Part shown: positions 1 through 5,307 of the stretch, in pieces | Layout: every line of letters begins with the position of its first letter | How positions within the stretch are numbered: position 1 is the first letter of the stretch | From: Paracoccaceae bacterium | Lineage (GTDB): Bacteria > Pseudomonadota > Alphaproteobacteria > Rhodobacterales > Rhodobacteraceae | Direction: 5' to 3' | Length of the DNA stretch: 5,866 nt | Assembly (NCBI GenBank): GCA_019090405.1 | Contig: JAHRVZ010000156.1 | Coordinates: forward strand, 1 to 5,866 | Notes under the pieces: model-generated | Databases searched by the model: none | The model's input: only the letters and a program-made list of their open reading frames with translations | Told to the model about the DNA's origin: nothing | Translations under genes and position numbers: made by a program

Positions 1-712
1 CTTTCTGAATCGCTTTGATCTGCTCGTTCAGGTAATATTCGCGCTGGGTCTTCTCCATCTGAGATTTGACCCGGGTTTTGATCTTTTTCTCAACCTGCAA
101 AACGCTCATTTCGCCCTGCATCAACCCATAAACTTTTTCCAGCCGTTCGCTGATGGACAGCGTTTCCAGCAGATCCTGTTTCTGGTCGATTTCAATGCCC
201 AGATGACCAGCAACCAGATCGGCGAGCTTGGCCGGTTCGGTGGATTCTCCGACGGCTGTAAGCGCCTCTTCGGGGATGTTCTTGCGAACTTTGGCATAGC
301 GTTCAAACTCGTCCCCAACCGTACGCAACAGCGCCTCGGTCGTGGTCACGTCACCCGGCATTTCCGTAAGATATTCGGCGCGGGCTTCAAAGAAATTGTC
401 GTTCTCCAGAAACTCGGTAATGCGCACACGCGCCTGCCCTTCGACCAGCACTTTGACAGTACCGTCGGGTAGTTTCAAAAGTTGCAAAACGTTGGCCAGA
501 ACACCGGCGCGGAAAATGCCGTCGCTTTCTGGGTCATCAGCCCCCGGATCAATCTGGCTCGACAGCAGGATTTGCTTATCATCCGCCATCACCTCTTCGA
601 GGGCACGCACCGATTTTTCGCGCCCAACAAATAGCGGAACGATCATATGCGGAAAAACCACGATATCGCGCAATGGCAGTACGGGGTACGAAGAATTGAG
701 AGGGTCTTTCAT
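1..712 (-). CDS. lon: ATP-dependent protease La (Lon), N-terminal part, cut by window edge
   Basis: Lon is a cytoplasmic AAA+ serine protease that degrades misfolded and regulatory proteins. Reading the minus strand from ATG (710-712) gives 237 uninterrupted codons. The protein starts MKDPLNSSYPVLPLRDIVVF, the typical start of the Lon substrate-binding domain, with PHMIVPLFVGREKS at 21-34. The domain runs to about residue 205. The family hallmark QREYYLNEQIKAIQK lies at 223-237, leading into the helical linker. The ATPase Walker motifs and the Ser-Lys protease dyad lie beyond the window, so their integrity cannot be judged. The start is supported by AAGGA (719-723 on the complement) six bases upstream and by the conserved N-terminus. 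A heat-shock-type promoter lies about 80-110 bases upstream of the start. The identity is essentially certain from the sequence pattern. No frameshift is seen. Confidence 0.96.
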   Translation of the reverse strand, partial: MKDPLNSSYPVLPLRDIVVFPHMIVPLFVGREKSVRALEEVMADDKQILLSSQIDPGADDPESDGIFRAGVLANVLQLLKLPDGTVKVLVEGQARVRITEFLENDNFFEARAEYLTEMPGDVTTTEALLRTVGDEFERYAKVRKNIPEEALTAVGESTEPAKLADLVAGHLGIEIDQKQDLLETLSISERLEKVYGLMQGEMSVLQVEKKIKTRVKSQMEKTQREYYLNEQIKAIQK

Positions 713-792
713 GCTCTGTCCTTATTATTGGCAAAACGACACTGGTCCCTCAATCGAGGCAACTCTTGGCCATCTCCTGTCTTGGATGTGTT

Positions 793-821
793 ACTTGGGG
801 CACCTGCGGGCAGGTTTCAAG
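793..821 (-). promoter_or_regulatory. Heat-shock (sigma-32/RpoH) type promoter of lon
   Basis: Reading toward lon, a perfect sigma-32 -35 element CTTGAAA occupies the complement of 815-821. After a 14-base spacer comes CCCCAAGT (complement of 793-800), which matches the E. coli sigma-32 -10 consensus CCCCATNT at all positions but one. Transcription would start near 785, giving a leader of about 70 bases before the lon ATG. lon is a classical member of the heat-shock regulon, so the location fits. The spacer contains a small CCTGC/GCAGG inverted repeat (803-814). This is a motif match; no start site has been mapped. Confidence 0.75.
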
Positions 822-953
822 CATACTCATCCGTTTGTGACTGGCAGAATGGCCTTTGATTGAAGTGGCTGCAAGAGAGCAATGCAGACAAATTGCAGAA
901 ATGGGGCGCTAAATTGCATTTTGACCATTTTTGCGCGTCCAAAGGACACGCAA

Positions 954-1122
954 GCCTCCGGCGGGGATATTTTAACCAAACTGAATGATATAAGATGGCC
1001 CCGTTTTGCCGGAACAAAACGGGGCTTTCACTTTGGACGGCCATCGGCGTCCCCGCCTGTACCGTAAATTAAAGGTAGCCGCTTATTCATTTCAGTTTGG
1101 TTAAAATATCCCCGCCGGAGGC
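954..1122. repeat. 169-bp intergenic element bounded by 32-nt perfect inverted repeats
   Basis: The left arm 954-985 and the right arm 1091-1122 are exact reverse complements over 32 bases. Each arm begins, read inward, with GCCTCCGGCGGGGATATTTT and then AACCAAACTGAA. Similarity continues imperfectly for about eight more bases with a one-base gap. The right arm starts seven bases after the tgt stop codon. The 105 bases between the arms hold a strong GC hairpin (998-1025) and a weaker one (GGACG 1035-1039 with CGTCC 1048-1052). I recall GCCTCCGGCGGGGATATTT-like words as very common just after stop codons in Rhodobacteraceae genomes; that is memory, not a search. Roles could be transcript 3'-end structure, termination, or a REP-like dispersed repeat. 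No obvious target-site duplication flanks it, so a simple transposable element is not supported. Confidence 0.85.
998..1025. terminator. GC-rich hairpin inside the inverted-repeat element, possible terminator after tgt
   Basis: A perfect 11-bp stem, GCCCCGTTTTG (998-1008) with CAAAACGGGGC (1015-1025), encloses the loop CCGGAA. On the plus strand it is followed only by TTT and then mixed sequence; on the minus strand it is followed by CATCTTATAT. The U-tract is therefore short in both directions. It lies about 105 bases beyond the tgt stop codon in the direction of tgt transcription and upstream of the lon promoter, so it could insulate lon from tgt read-through. No plus-strand gene precedes it. 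Termination is inferred; the stem itself is certain. Confidence 0.55.
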
Positions 1123-1129
1123 AAGAAAA

Positions 1130-2260
1130 TTATAAACGCGCGATGTCCCCCTGCGCGCGATCTGAATGGAATGTAGCCTGCCAAAGCTCAAAGCTACCGG
1201 CCTCGATGGCAGCGCGCATCTCGGCCATCAAATCCTGATAGTATTGCAGGTTGTGCCAGGTAAGTAACATGCCTGAAATCATCTCACCGGCCCGAAAGAC
1301 ATGGTGCAAATAGGCACGGCTATAGTGTGAACAGGCCGGGCAACTGCAAGATTCATCCAAAGGGCGCGGATCATCGGCATGGCGAGCATTTTTGATGTTC
1401 ACCACCCCATTGCGCGTGAATACCTGCCCAGTGCGCCCGGATCGAGACGGCAAAACGCAATCCATCATGTCAATACCACGTGCTACGGCGCCAACAATGT
1501 CATCTGGCTTGCCGACCCCCATCAAATACCGCGGCCTGTCAGTCGGGAGCATATCCGCCGCAAAATCCAAAACCTCAAGCATTTTCTCTTGCCCTTCGCC
1601 AACGGCCAACCCGCCAACAGCATAGCCATCAAATCCAATTTCGCGCAAAGCATCGGCCGATTCCTGACGCTGATCGGCAAACACGCTGCCCTGCTGAATA
1701 CCAAATAGCGCGTGGCCAGGTCGATCACCAAACGCATCGCGGGATCGTTGTGCCCATCGCATGGACAATTGCATACTGTCCAAAGCGGTTTTTTCATCTG
1801 CCGGATATGGCGTACATTCGTCGAAACACATGACGATATCACTGCCCAGCAGCCTTTGAATTTCCATCGAGCGTTCCGGTGTGATCTCGTGCAAAGACCC
1901 ATCAATATGAGATTTAAACGTAACCCCCTGTTCGGTCAGCTTGCGCAATCCGGCCAGGCTCATCACCTGAAACCCGCCGCTATCGGTCAAGATTGGTTTT
2001 TGCCAGTTCATGAAATTGTGCAAGCCCCCCAACCGGTCAATCCGTTCGGCCGAGGGTCTCAGCATCAGATGATAGGTATTGCCCAGCAGAATGTCAGCAC
2101 CCGTCGCCGCGACGCTTTCAGGCAGCATTGCCTTGACCGTCGCCGCTGTGCCAACCGGCATGAATGCGGGCGTTCGGATATCACCGCGCGCCGTGTGAAT
2201 TACGCCTGTGCGCGCTTTGCCATCGCTGGCAGCCAGATCAAAACCAAAGGAACGGGGCAT
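1130..2260 (-). CDS. tgt: Queuine/preQ1 tRNA-guanine transglycosylase
   Basis: Tgt swaps guanine 34 for a 7-deazaguanine base (preQ1 in bacteria) in the anticodon of GUN tRNAs (Tyr, His, Asn, Asp), a key step of queuosine synthesis in the cytoplasm. The 376-residue length is normal for the family. Visible motifs are LLGNTYHLMLRP (58-69), LTDSGGFQVMSL (91-102) with the acid/base Asp93, MGVGKPDDIVGAV (247-259), and GIDMMDCVLPSR (262-273) with the expected nucleophile Asp264. The zinc site is C305-x-C307-x2-C310 with His336 in TWHNL. All catalytic and metal ligands are present, so the enzyme should be active. The start ATG matches the family N-terminus (FGFDLAASDGKARTG); the ribosome binding site is only a weak purine run (GAAAGA). 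It runs divergently from the SPFH gene, with a 144-bp shared gap. No clear promoter was found for it. It lies upstream of lon on the same strand but is separated from it by the repeat element and lon's own promoter. Confidence 0.97.
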   Translation of the reverse strand: MPRSFGFDLAASDGKARTGVIHTARGDIRTPAFMPVGTAATVKAMLPESVAATGADILLGNTYHLMLRPSAERIDRLGGLHNFMNWQKPILTDSGGFQVMSLAGLRKLTEQGVTFKSHIDGSLHEITPERSMEIQRLLGSDIVMCFDECTPYPADEKTALDSMQLSMRWAQRSRDAFGDRPGHALFGIQQGSVFADQRQESADALREIGFDGYAVGGLAVGEGQEKMLEVLDFAADMLPTDRPRYLMGVGKPDDIVGAVARGIDMMDCVLPSRSGRTGQVFTRNGVVNIKNARHADDPRPLDESCSCPACSHYSRAYLHHVFRAGEMISGMLLTWHNLQYYQDLMAEMRAAIEAGSFELWQATFHSDRAQGDIARL

Positions 2261-2343
2261 ATTGTTCTTTCATCAGAATTTTCCGCCTTGTTGCGCAATA
2301 CCACTCGTTTGCCAAGCAAACTTCGCTATAAACAGCCGTATAA

Positions 2344-2371
2344 CTTGAAAAGTCCCCCCGCGGCCCTAAAT
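2344..2371 (+). promoter_or_regulatory. Candidate heat-shock-like promoter of the SPFH-nfeD pair
   Basis: CTTGAAA (2344-2350), a perfect sigma-32 -35 element, is followed after 13 bases by CCCTAAAT (2364-2371). That resembles the sigma-32 -10 element CCCCATNT and the alphaproteobacterial form CYTATNT, with one or two mismatches. A start near 2378 would give a leader of roughly 27 bases before the ATG at 2405. An alternative housekeeping -10, TATACC (2373-2378), has no well-spaced -35. This is a motif match only. Confidence 0.5.
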
Positions 2372-2387
2372 GTATACCATTGTACAC
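2371..2387. promoter_or_regulatory. Paired TGTAYAC half-sites upstream of the SPFH gene, possible operator
   Basis: TGTATAC (2371-2377) and TGTACAC (2381-2387) are near-identical words repeated with a 10-base period. The outer TGTA and inner TACA also form an inverted repeat. They sit across the predicted transcription start of the SPFH gene and about 18 bases before its ATG. TGTAYAC-type words occur in some GntR-family operators, but no regulator gene is present here and chance is not excluded. Confidence 0.3.
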
Positions 2388-2404
2388 AAAATTGAGGACA
2401 GTAA

Positions 2405-3295
2405 ATGATTGATCCCGAAATCCTTAACCTTCTAACCGGGAATATAGCCTATATCCTAGGCGCTCTGTTCTTGATTGTCGTTATATTCAAAGGCATACGC
2501 ATCGTTCCGCAATCCGAAAAATTTGTAATCGAACGCTTTGGCCGCCTGCATCAGGTGCTTGGTCCGGGCATCAACTTTATCGTTCCGTTTCTGGACAACG
2601 TCGCCCATCGCATTTCAGTTCTCGAACGGCAACTGCCGACCATGACGCAGGATGCGATTACTGCCGATAACGTTTTGGTGCAGGTCGATACATCAGTATT
2701 CTACCGCATTATCGAGCCGGAAAAGACCGTTTACCGTATCCGAGATGTCGACCCGGCCATTTCCACCACTGTTGCGGGTATCGTTCGTGCCGAGATTGGC
2801 AAGATGGAGCTGGATCAGGTGCAATCCAACCGATCCAGCCTGACAGGTGCCATCAAAGAATCACTTTTGGCGGTGGTCGACGATTGGGGCATCGAAGTAA
2901 CCCGCGCCGAATTGCTGGATGTAAATCTGGATCAGGCAACACGCGCAGCCATGCTGCAACAGCTGAACGCCGAACGCGCCCGTCGTGCCCAAGTGACCGA
3001 GGCCGAAGGCACCAAACGCGCCGTAGAACTGGCCGCCGATGCCGAACTTTATGCGTCTCAGCAATCTGCCAAAGCCCGCCGTATTCAGGCCGACGCCGAA
3101 GCCTATGCAACCGAAGTTGTCGCCCGTGCCATTGCCGATCACGGTATTGAGGCCGCGCAATATCAAGTTGCCCTGAAACAGGTCGAGGCGCTGAATGCGC
3201 TGGGGGCTGGCGAGGGGTCGCAAACGGTGGTGCTGCCAGCCAACGCGATTGATGCCTTTGGCGATGCCTTCAAGATGTTGAAAGGTGGCAGATAA
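2405..3295 (+). CDS. SPFH/stomatin-like membrane protein (QmcA/paraslipin type)
   Basis: This 296-residue protein has one N-terminal membrane segment (about 13-29, ILGALFLIVVIFKG) followed by a full SPFH/Band 7 domain (about 31-190). Recognisable blocks are VPQSEKFVIERFGR (34-47), LGPGINFIVPFLDNV (52-66), ITADNVLVQVDTSVFYRI (85-102) and VDDWGIEVTRAELLDV (158-173). An Ala/Glu/Arg-rich coiled-coil region (about 186-245) follows, then a short tail. This order matches QmcA (YbbK) and stomatin-like protein 2. Such proteins form membrane-anchored oligomeric scaffolds and are linked in E. coli to FtsH-dependent membrane quality control. GAGGA (2394-2398) six bases upstream supports the start. The next gene, nfeD-like, overlaps by one base (TAATG), the classic stomatin-NfeD operon pairing. 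A heat-shock-like promoter precedes it. The family is certain; the cellular role is inferred from homologues. qmcA would be the nearest symbol. Confidence 0.93.
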   Translation: MIDPEILNLLTGNIAYILGALFLIVVIFKGIRIVPQSEKFVIERFGRLHQVLGPGINFIVPFLDNVAHRISVLERQLPTMTQDAITADNVLVQVDTSVFYRIIEPEKTVYRIRDVDPAISTTVAGIVRAEIGKMELDQVQSNRSSLTGAIKESLLAVVDDWGIEVTRAELLDVNLDQATRAAMLQQLNAERARRAQVTEAEGTKRAVELAADAELYASQQSAKARRIQADAEAYATEVVARAIADHGIEAAQYQVALKQVEALNALGAGEGSQTVVLPANAIDAFGDAFKMLKGGR

Positions 3296-3570
3296 TGGAG
3301 CCTCTCTGGTCAATCTGGTGGGTCTGGCTGTCAGGGGCACTTGTGCTGGGTATTCTCGAGGTACTCTTGCCCGGTTTTGTTTTTCTGGGCTTTGCGATTG
3401 GGGCGGTTGTTGTGGCGCTGGTTCTGCTGATCCCGGGATTGGGTTTCAGCCTGCCGGTTCTGTTACTGGTCTTTGCGGCACTATCACTTGCAAGCTGGCT
3501 GGTGCTGCGCAAAATGTTTGCCCTGCCCACAGGACAGGTAAAAAGGTTCGACAGCGACATAAATGATTGA
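3295..3570 (+). CDS. Short NfeD-family membrane protein, partner of the SPFH protein
   Basis: This is a 91-residue hydrophobic protein with three likely membrane helices (about 8-24, 26-46 and 52-71). It carries the NfeD-like pattern EVLLPGFVFLGFAIGAV (22-38), in which a proline/glycine turn joins the first two helices. Its ATG shares one base with the stop codon of the SPFH gene, so the two are translationally coupled. The genomic pairing of SPFH and NfeD genes is well established. Longer relatives such as E. coli YbbJ (about 150 residues) carry a soluble OB-fold domain after the helices. Here the protein ends about 20 residues after the last helix (KMFALPTGQVKRFDSDIND), and no continuation is visible in any frame downstream, so this is a short form rather than an obvious frameshift. 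It probably binds or anchors the SPFH oligomer (inference). Confidence 0.85.
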   Translation: MEPLWSIWWVWLSGALVLGILEVLLPGFVFLGFAIGAVVVALVLLIPGLGFSLPVLLLVFAALSLASWLVLRKMFALPTGQVKRFDSDIND

Positions 3571-3635
3571 CCCCCGGCACTGGATCAGGACCAGCAACTA
3601 AGCTGACCTCGCCTCTGGACGCCCCGCCAACCAAT

Positions 3636-3646
3636 CCCTATATATT
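3636..3646 (+). promoter_or_regulatory. Possible -10 region upstream of the SufT-like gene
   Basis: In the 103-base gap after the nfeD-like gene, CCCTATATATT (3636-3646) is the only clearly AT-rich box and could supply a -10 hexamer (TATATT or CTATAT) about 30 bases before the ATG at 3674. No convincing -35 lies at the right distance; the best is a poor TCTGGA at 3614-3619. The gap also contains no terminator-like hairpin, so co-transcription with the SPFH-NfeD pair is possible. Confidence 0.3.
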
Positions 3647-3673
3647 CACTCAGGAACAACCCCCGAGGCCCAG

Positions 3674-4036
3674 ATGACCCATTCACCCGAACCACTCGAA
3701 GGTGCGCCGCTGATCGCGCCCTCGTCAACCGACCATCCTATGTATGAGCAGGTCGTAAATGCCTGTCGGTCGGTTTATGACCCGGAAATTCCGGTCAATA
3801 TTTACGAACTTGGTTTGATCTATACCATTGATATAAATGCCGAAAATGAGGTTAATGTTCTTATGAGCCTGACCGCCCCCGGCTGTCCGGTTGCCGGCGA
3901 AATGCCCGGTTGGGTGGCCGATGCTATTGAACCCCTGCCCGGTATAAAACAGGTCGATGTTCAACTGATTTGGGAACCGCCCTGGGGCATGGAAATGATG
4001 TCAGACGAAGCACGCCTTGAACTGGGGTTTATGTAA
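3674..4036 (+). CDS. sufT: SufT/MIP18-family (DUF59) Fe-S cluster assembly protein
   Basis: SufT-type proteins help mature Fe-S proteins, acting late in the SUF pathway in the cytoplasm. This 120-residue protein has the defining motif VYDPEIPVNIYELGLIYTIDI (34-54), a central beta-strand VNVLMSLTAPGCP (60-72) with the conserved Cys71, and the closing VQLIWEPPWGMEMMSDEARLELGF (96-119). All are typical of the DUF59/MIP18 domain. The first 20 or so residues are a poorly conserved extension. GAGG (3665-3668) five bases before the ATG supports the annotated start over Met23. PaaD and yeast MIP18/CIA2 share the fold, but there are no phenylacetate genes nearby, and the A-type carrier that follows 54 bases downstream supports a Fe-S role. 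No sufBCDS genes are in the window. The family is certain; the symbol is probable. Confidence 0.88.
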   Translation: MTHSPEPLEGAPLIAPSSTDHPMYEQVVNACRSVYDPEIPVNIYELGLIYTIDINAENEVNVLMSLTAPGCPVAGEMPGWVADAIEPLPGIKQVDVQLIWEPPWGMEMMSDEARLELGFM

Positions 4037-4047
4037 CCCCTTGAGCC

Positions 4048-4073
4048 AGACCAGCCGCGGTCTTAGATTAAGA
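4048..4073 (+). promoter_or_regulatory. Overlapping inverted repeats before the A-type carrier gene
   Basis: The 54-base gap holds AGACC/GGTCT (4048-4052 with 4059-4063, six-base loop) and, overlapping it, TCTTA-GAT-TAAGA (4061-4073). The two arrangements share 4061-4063, so on RNA they would be mutually exclusive. They lie directly upstream of the strong ribosome binding site AAAGGAGA (4076-4083). They could be a small operator or a leader structure controlling translation, or chance. No known Fe-S or iron regulator box was recognised. Confidence 0.25.
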
Positions 4074-4090
4074 TCAAAGGAGACGCCCAT

Positions 4091-4456
4091 ATGTTTGGTA
4101 TTCCCGGCAAACAAGCCGTCACAATGACGCCGCGCGCGGCATCCCAGATCGCGCGGCTGATGGACAAAGACGGCCATTCCGGCCTGCGTATCGGCGTCAA
4201 AAAAGGCGGTTGTGCGGGCATGGAATATACCATGGAATATGTCACCGAAACCGACCCCCATGACGAAATCGTCGAACAGGATGGCGCGCGGGTGATGATT
4301 GCTCCCATGGCTCAGATGTTTTTGTTTGGCACCGAAATCGACTACGAAGTGGCTTTGCTGGAATCCGGGTTTAAATTCAACAATCCGAACGTCTCCGAGG
4401 CCTGTGGATGTGGTGAATCGATCAAATTTGACGCTGATTTAACGCCACAGACGTGA
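4091..4456 (+). CDS. A-type Fe-S carrier protein (HesB/IscA/SufA family)
   Basis: A-type carriers receive an Fe-S cluster from the assembly scaffold and hand it to target enzymes in the cytoplasm. The 121-residue length is usual. The three cluster-binding cysteines are present: Cys41 in KKGGCAGMEY and Cys105/Cys107 in the C-terminal ACGCGES. The conserved MTPRAASQI start of the fold and FKFNNPNV (94-101) are also visible. AAAGGAGA (4076-4083) seven bases before the ATG makes this start firm. Its neighbour upstream is the SufT-like gene, so the two form a Fe-S maturation pair. From sequence alone SufA, IscA and ErpA cannot be separated safely; the SufT neighbour favours a SUF-associated role. 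Confidence 0.93.
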   Translation: MFGIPGKQAVTMTPRAASQIARLMDKDGHSGLRIGVKKGGCAGMEYTMEYVTETDPHDEIVEQDGARVMIAPMAQMFLFGTEIDYEVALLESGFKFNNPNVSEACGCGESIKFDADLTPQT

Positions 4457-4529
4457 ATGGCTGATAATCCGCCAGCGACTATTCTGGCGTTGGCATTCAT
4501 CCCCATAGAACCGCACTAAGGAACCGCCC

Positions 4530-5282
4530 ATGCGCAGAAAACTCGCCGCCGGAAATTGGAAGATGAATGGCACGGGTGCCGCCTTGCAAGAACTGTCGGA
4601 ATTGGCAATCGCGCATCCCAAACCAACCTCGGACATCCTTATCTGCCCGCCCGCAACGCTGATCCATCGCGCCACACAGGTTGTGGCTGACACGGCTATT
4701 CAGATTGGTGGTCAGGATTGCCACACCGATCCAAAAGGCGCCCACACCGGCGACATCAGCGCCGAAATGCTGAAAGATGCCGGGGCGCGGTATGTCATCG
4801 TCGGCCATTCAGAACGCCGTCAGGATCACAATGAACAAAACGAAACCGTCCGCGCCAAGGCCCGTATCGCGATGGACAACGGCCTGACCACAATTGTCTG
4901 TCTGGGCGAAAGCCTGACCGAGCGCGAGGCCGCCAATACGCTTGATATCATAGGTGGCCAGCTGTCCGGTTCAGTCCCGGATGCAGCAACCGGCCATGAT
5001 CTGGTGATCGCATATGAACCGATCTGGGCCATTGGTACAGGGCATGTCCCTTCACTCAGCCAAATCGGCGAAGTGCATGATTTCATCCGCGCCCGTCTGG
5101 AACGCCGCTTTGGTCCCGGAGTCGGGCGATCAGTGCGCATCGTTTATGGCGGCTCGGTCAATCCGGGAAATGCGGGTGACATTTTTGACGTGTCCAACGT
5201 AGACGGTGCACTGGTCGGTGGTGCCAGCCTGAAATCTGCGGATTTCTCAGCGATCATCACAGCTTTGGAGGCCGCGAGTTAA
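4530..5282 (+). CDS. tpiA: Triosephosphate isomerase
   Basis: TpiA interconverts glyceraldehyde-3-phosphate and dihydroxyacetone phosphate in central carbon metabolism (cytoplasm, dimer). The 250-residue length is normal. All active-site elements are visible: Asn9 and Lys11 in AAGNWKMNG, His93 in IVGHSERR, catalytic Glu163 in AYEPIWAIGTG with the flexible loop 6 (164-171), and phosphate-binding YGGSV (206-210) and GALVGGASL (226-234). TAAGGAA (4517-4523) six bases before the ATG supports the start. It follows the Fe-S carrier gene by 73 bases. That gap has only a 6-bp hairpin (CGCCAG 4470-4475 with CTGGCG 4484-4489), too weak for a confident terminator, so some co-transcription is possible. 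The gene ends 18 bases from the convergent membrane-protein gene. Confidence 0.98.
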   Translation: MRRKLAAGNWKMNGTGAALQELSELAIAHPKPTSDILICPPATLIHRATQVVADTAIQIGGQDCHTDPKGAHTGDISAEMLKDAGARYVIVGHSERRQDHNEQNETVRAKARIAMDNGLTTIVCLGESLTEREAANTLDIIGGQLSGSVPDAATGHDLVIAYEPIWAIGTGHVPSLSQIGEVHDFIRARLERRFGPGVGRSVRIVYGGSVNPGNAGDIFDVSNVDGALVGGASLKSADFSAIITALEAAS

Positions 5283-5307
5283 CTGAACCCAACAGCCCAA
5301 TCAGTTA
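5280..5307. terminator. Inverted repeat spanning the two convergent stop codons, weak candidate terminator
   Basis: TAACTGA (5280-5286) and TCAGTTA (5301-5307) form a perfect 7-bp inverted repeat around a 14-base loop. The left arm contains the tpiA stop codon and the right arm contains the complement of the stop codon of the converging gene. On the plus strand a T-rich run (CTTTTTG) begins about six bases later; on the minus strand nothing T-rich follows. The stem is AT-rich and the loop long, so termination would be weak. Confidence 0.3.

Larger units (their letters stand above)
713..1129. other. Intergenic region between lon and tgt: what it holds
   Basis: This 417-base stretch has no convincing gene. 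Reading from the left it contains the lon leader and ribosome binding site (713-785) and the lon heat-shock promoter (793-821). From about 841 to 953 there is an unassigned AT-leaning stretch with several TTGCA/TGCAA words and a GCAGA direct repeat, but no clear motif. An inverted-repeat element with an internal hairpin (954-1122) follows. The short open frames on both strands have no family resemblance, overlap the repeat or promoter, and lack good ribosome binding sites. Confidence 0.7.

Noticed and set aside
342..863. A 173-codon plus-strand open frame over the lon start and promoter
   Set aside because: It overlaps the certain lon coding region and the lon leader, and its Ser/Arg-rich translation shows no domain.
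841..953. TTGCA/TGCAA words and a GCAGA direct repeat as a regulator site upstream of lon
   Set aside because: The words are short, irregularly spaced, and match no operator I can name. The composition is AT-leaning enough to give them by chance.
1026..1090. A tRNA or other structured RNA gene in the core of the repeat element
   Set aside because: The short stems present do not form a cloverleaf, there is no T-loop GTTCRA signature, and no CCA end.
954..1122. Inverted-repeat element as a miniature transposable element
   Set aside because: The arms are long and perfect, but no target-site duplication is evident outside them (GCAA on the left, AAGA on the right), and the word looks like a known family-wide 3'-end repeat. 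Not fully excluded without a genome search.
1712..2395. A 227-codon open frame on the plus strand opposite tgt
   Set aside because: It lies almost wholly antisense to a fully conserved tgt, its product is rich in Arg/His/Gln without any recognisable domain, and it has no good ribosome binding site. It is a coding shadow.
2861..3340. A 159-codon open frame on the minus strand opposite the SPFH gene
   Set aside because: It is antisense to a conserved domain gene and its translation has no family pattern, so it is a shadow frame created by codon bias.
4470..4489. CGCCAG/CTGGCG hairpin before tpiA as a terminator or attenuator
   Set aside because: Only six base pairs with an eight-base loop and no T-run after it. 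Mentioned under tpiA but not called.
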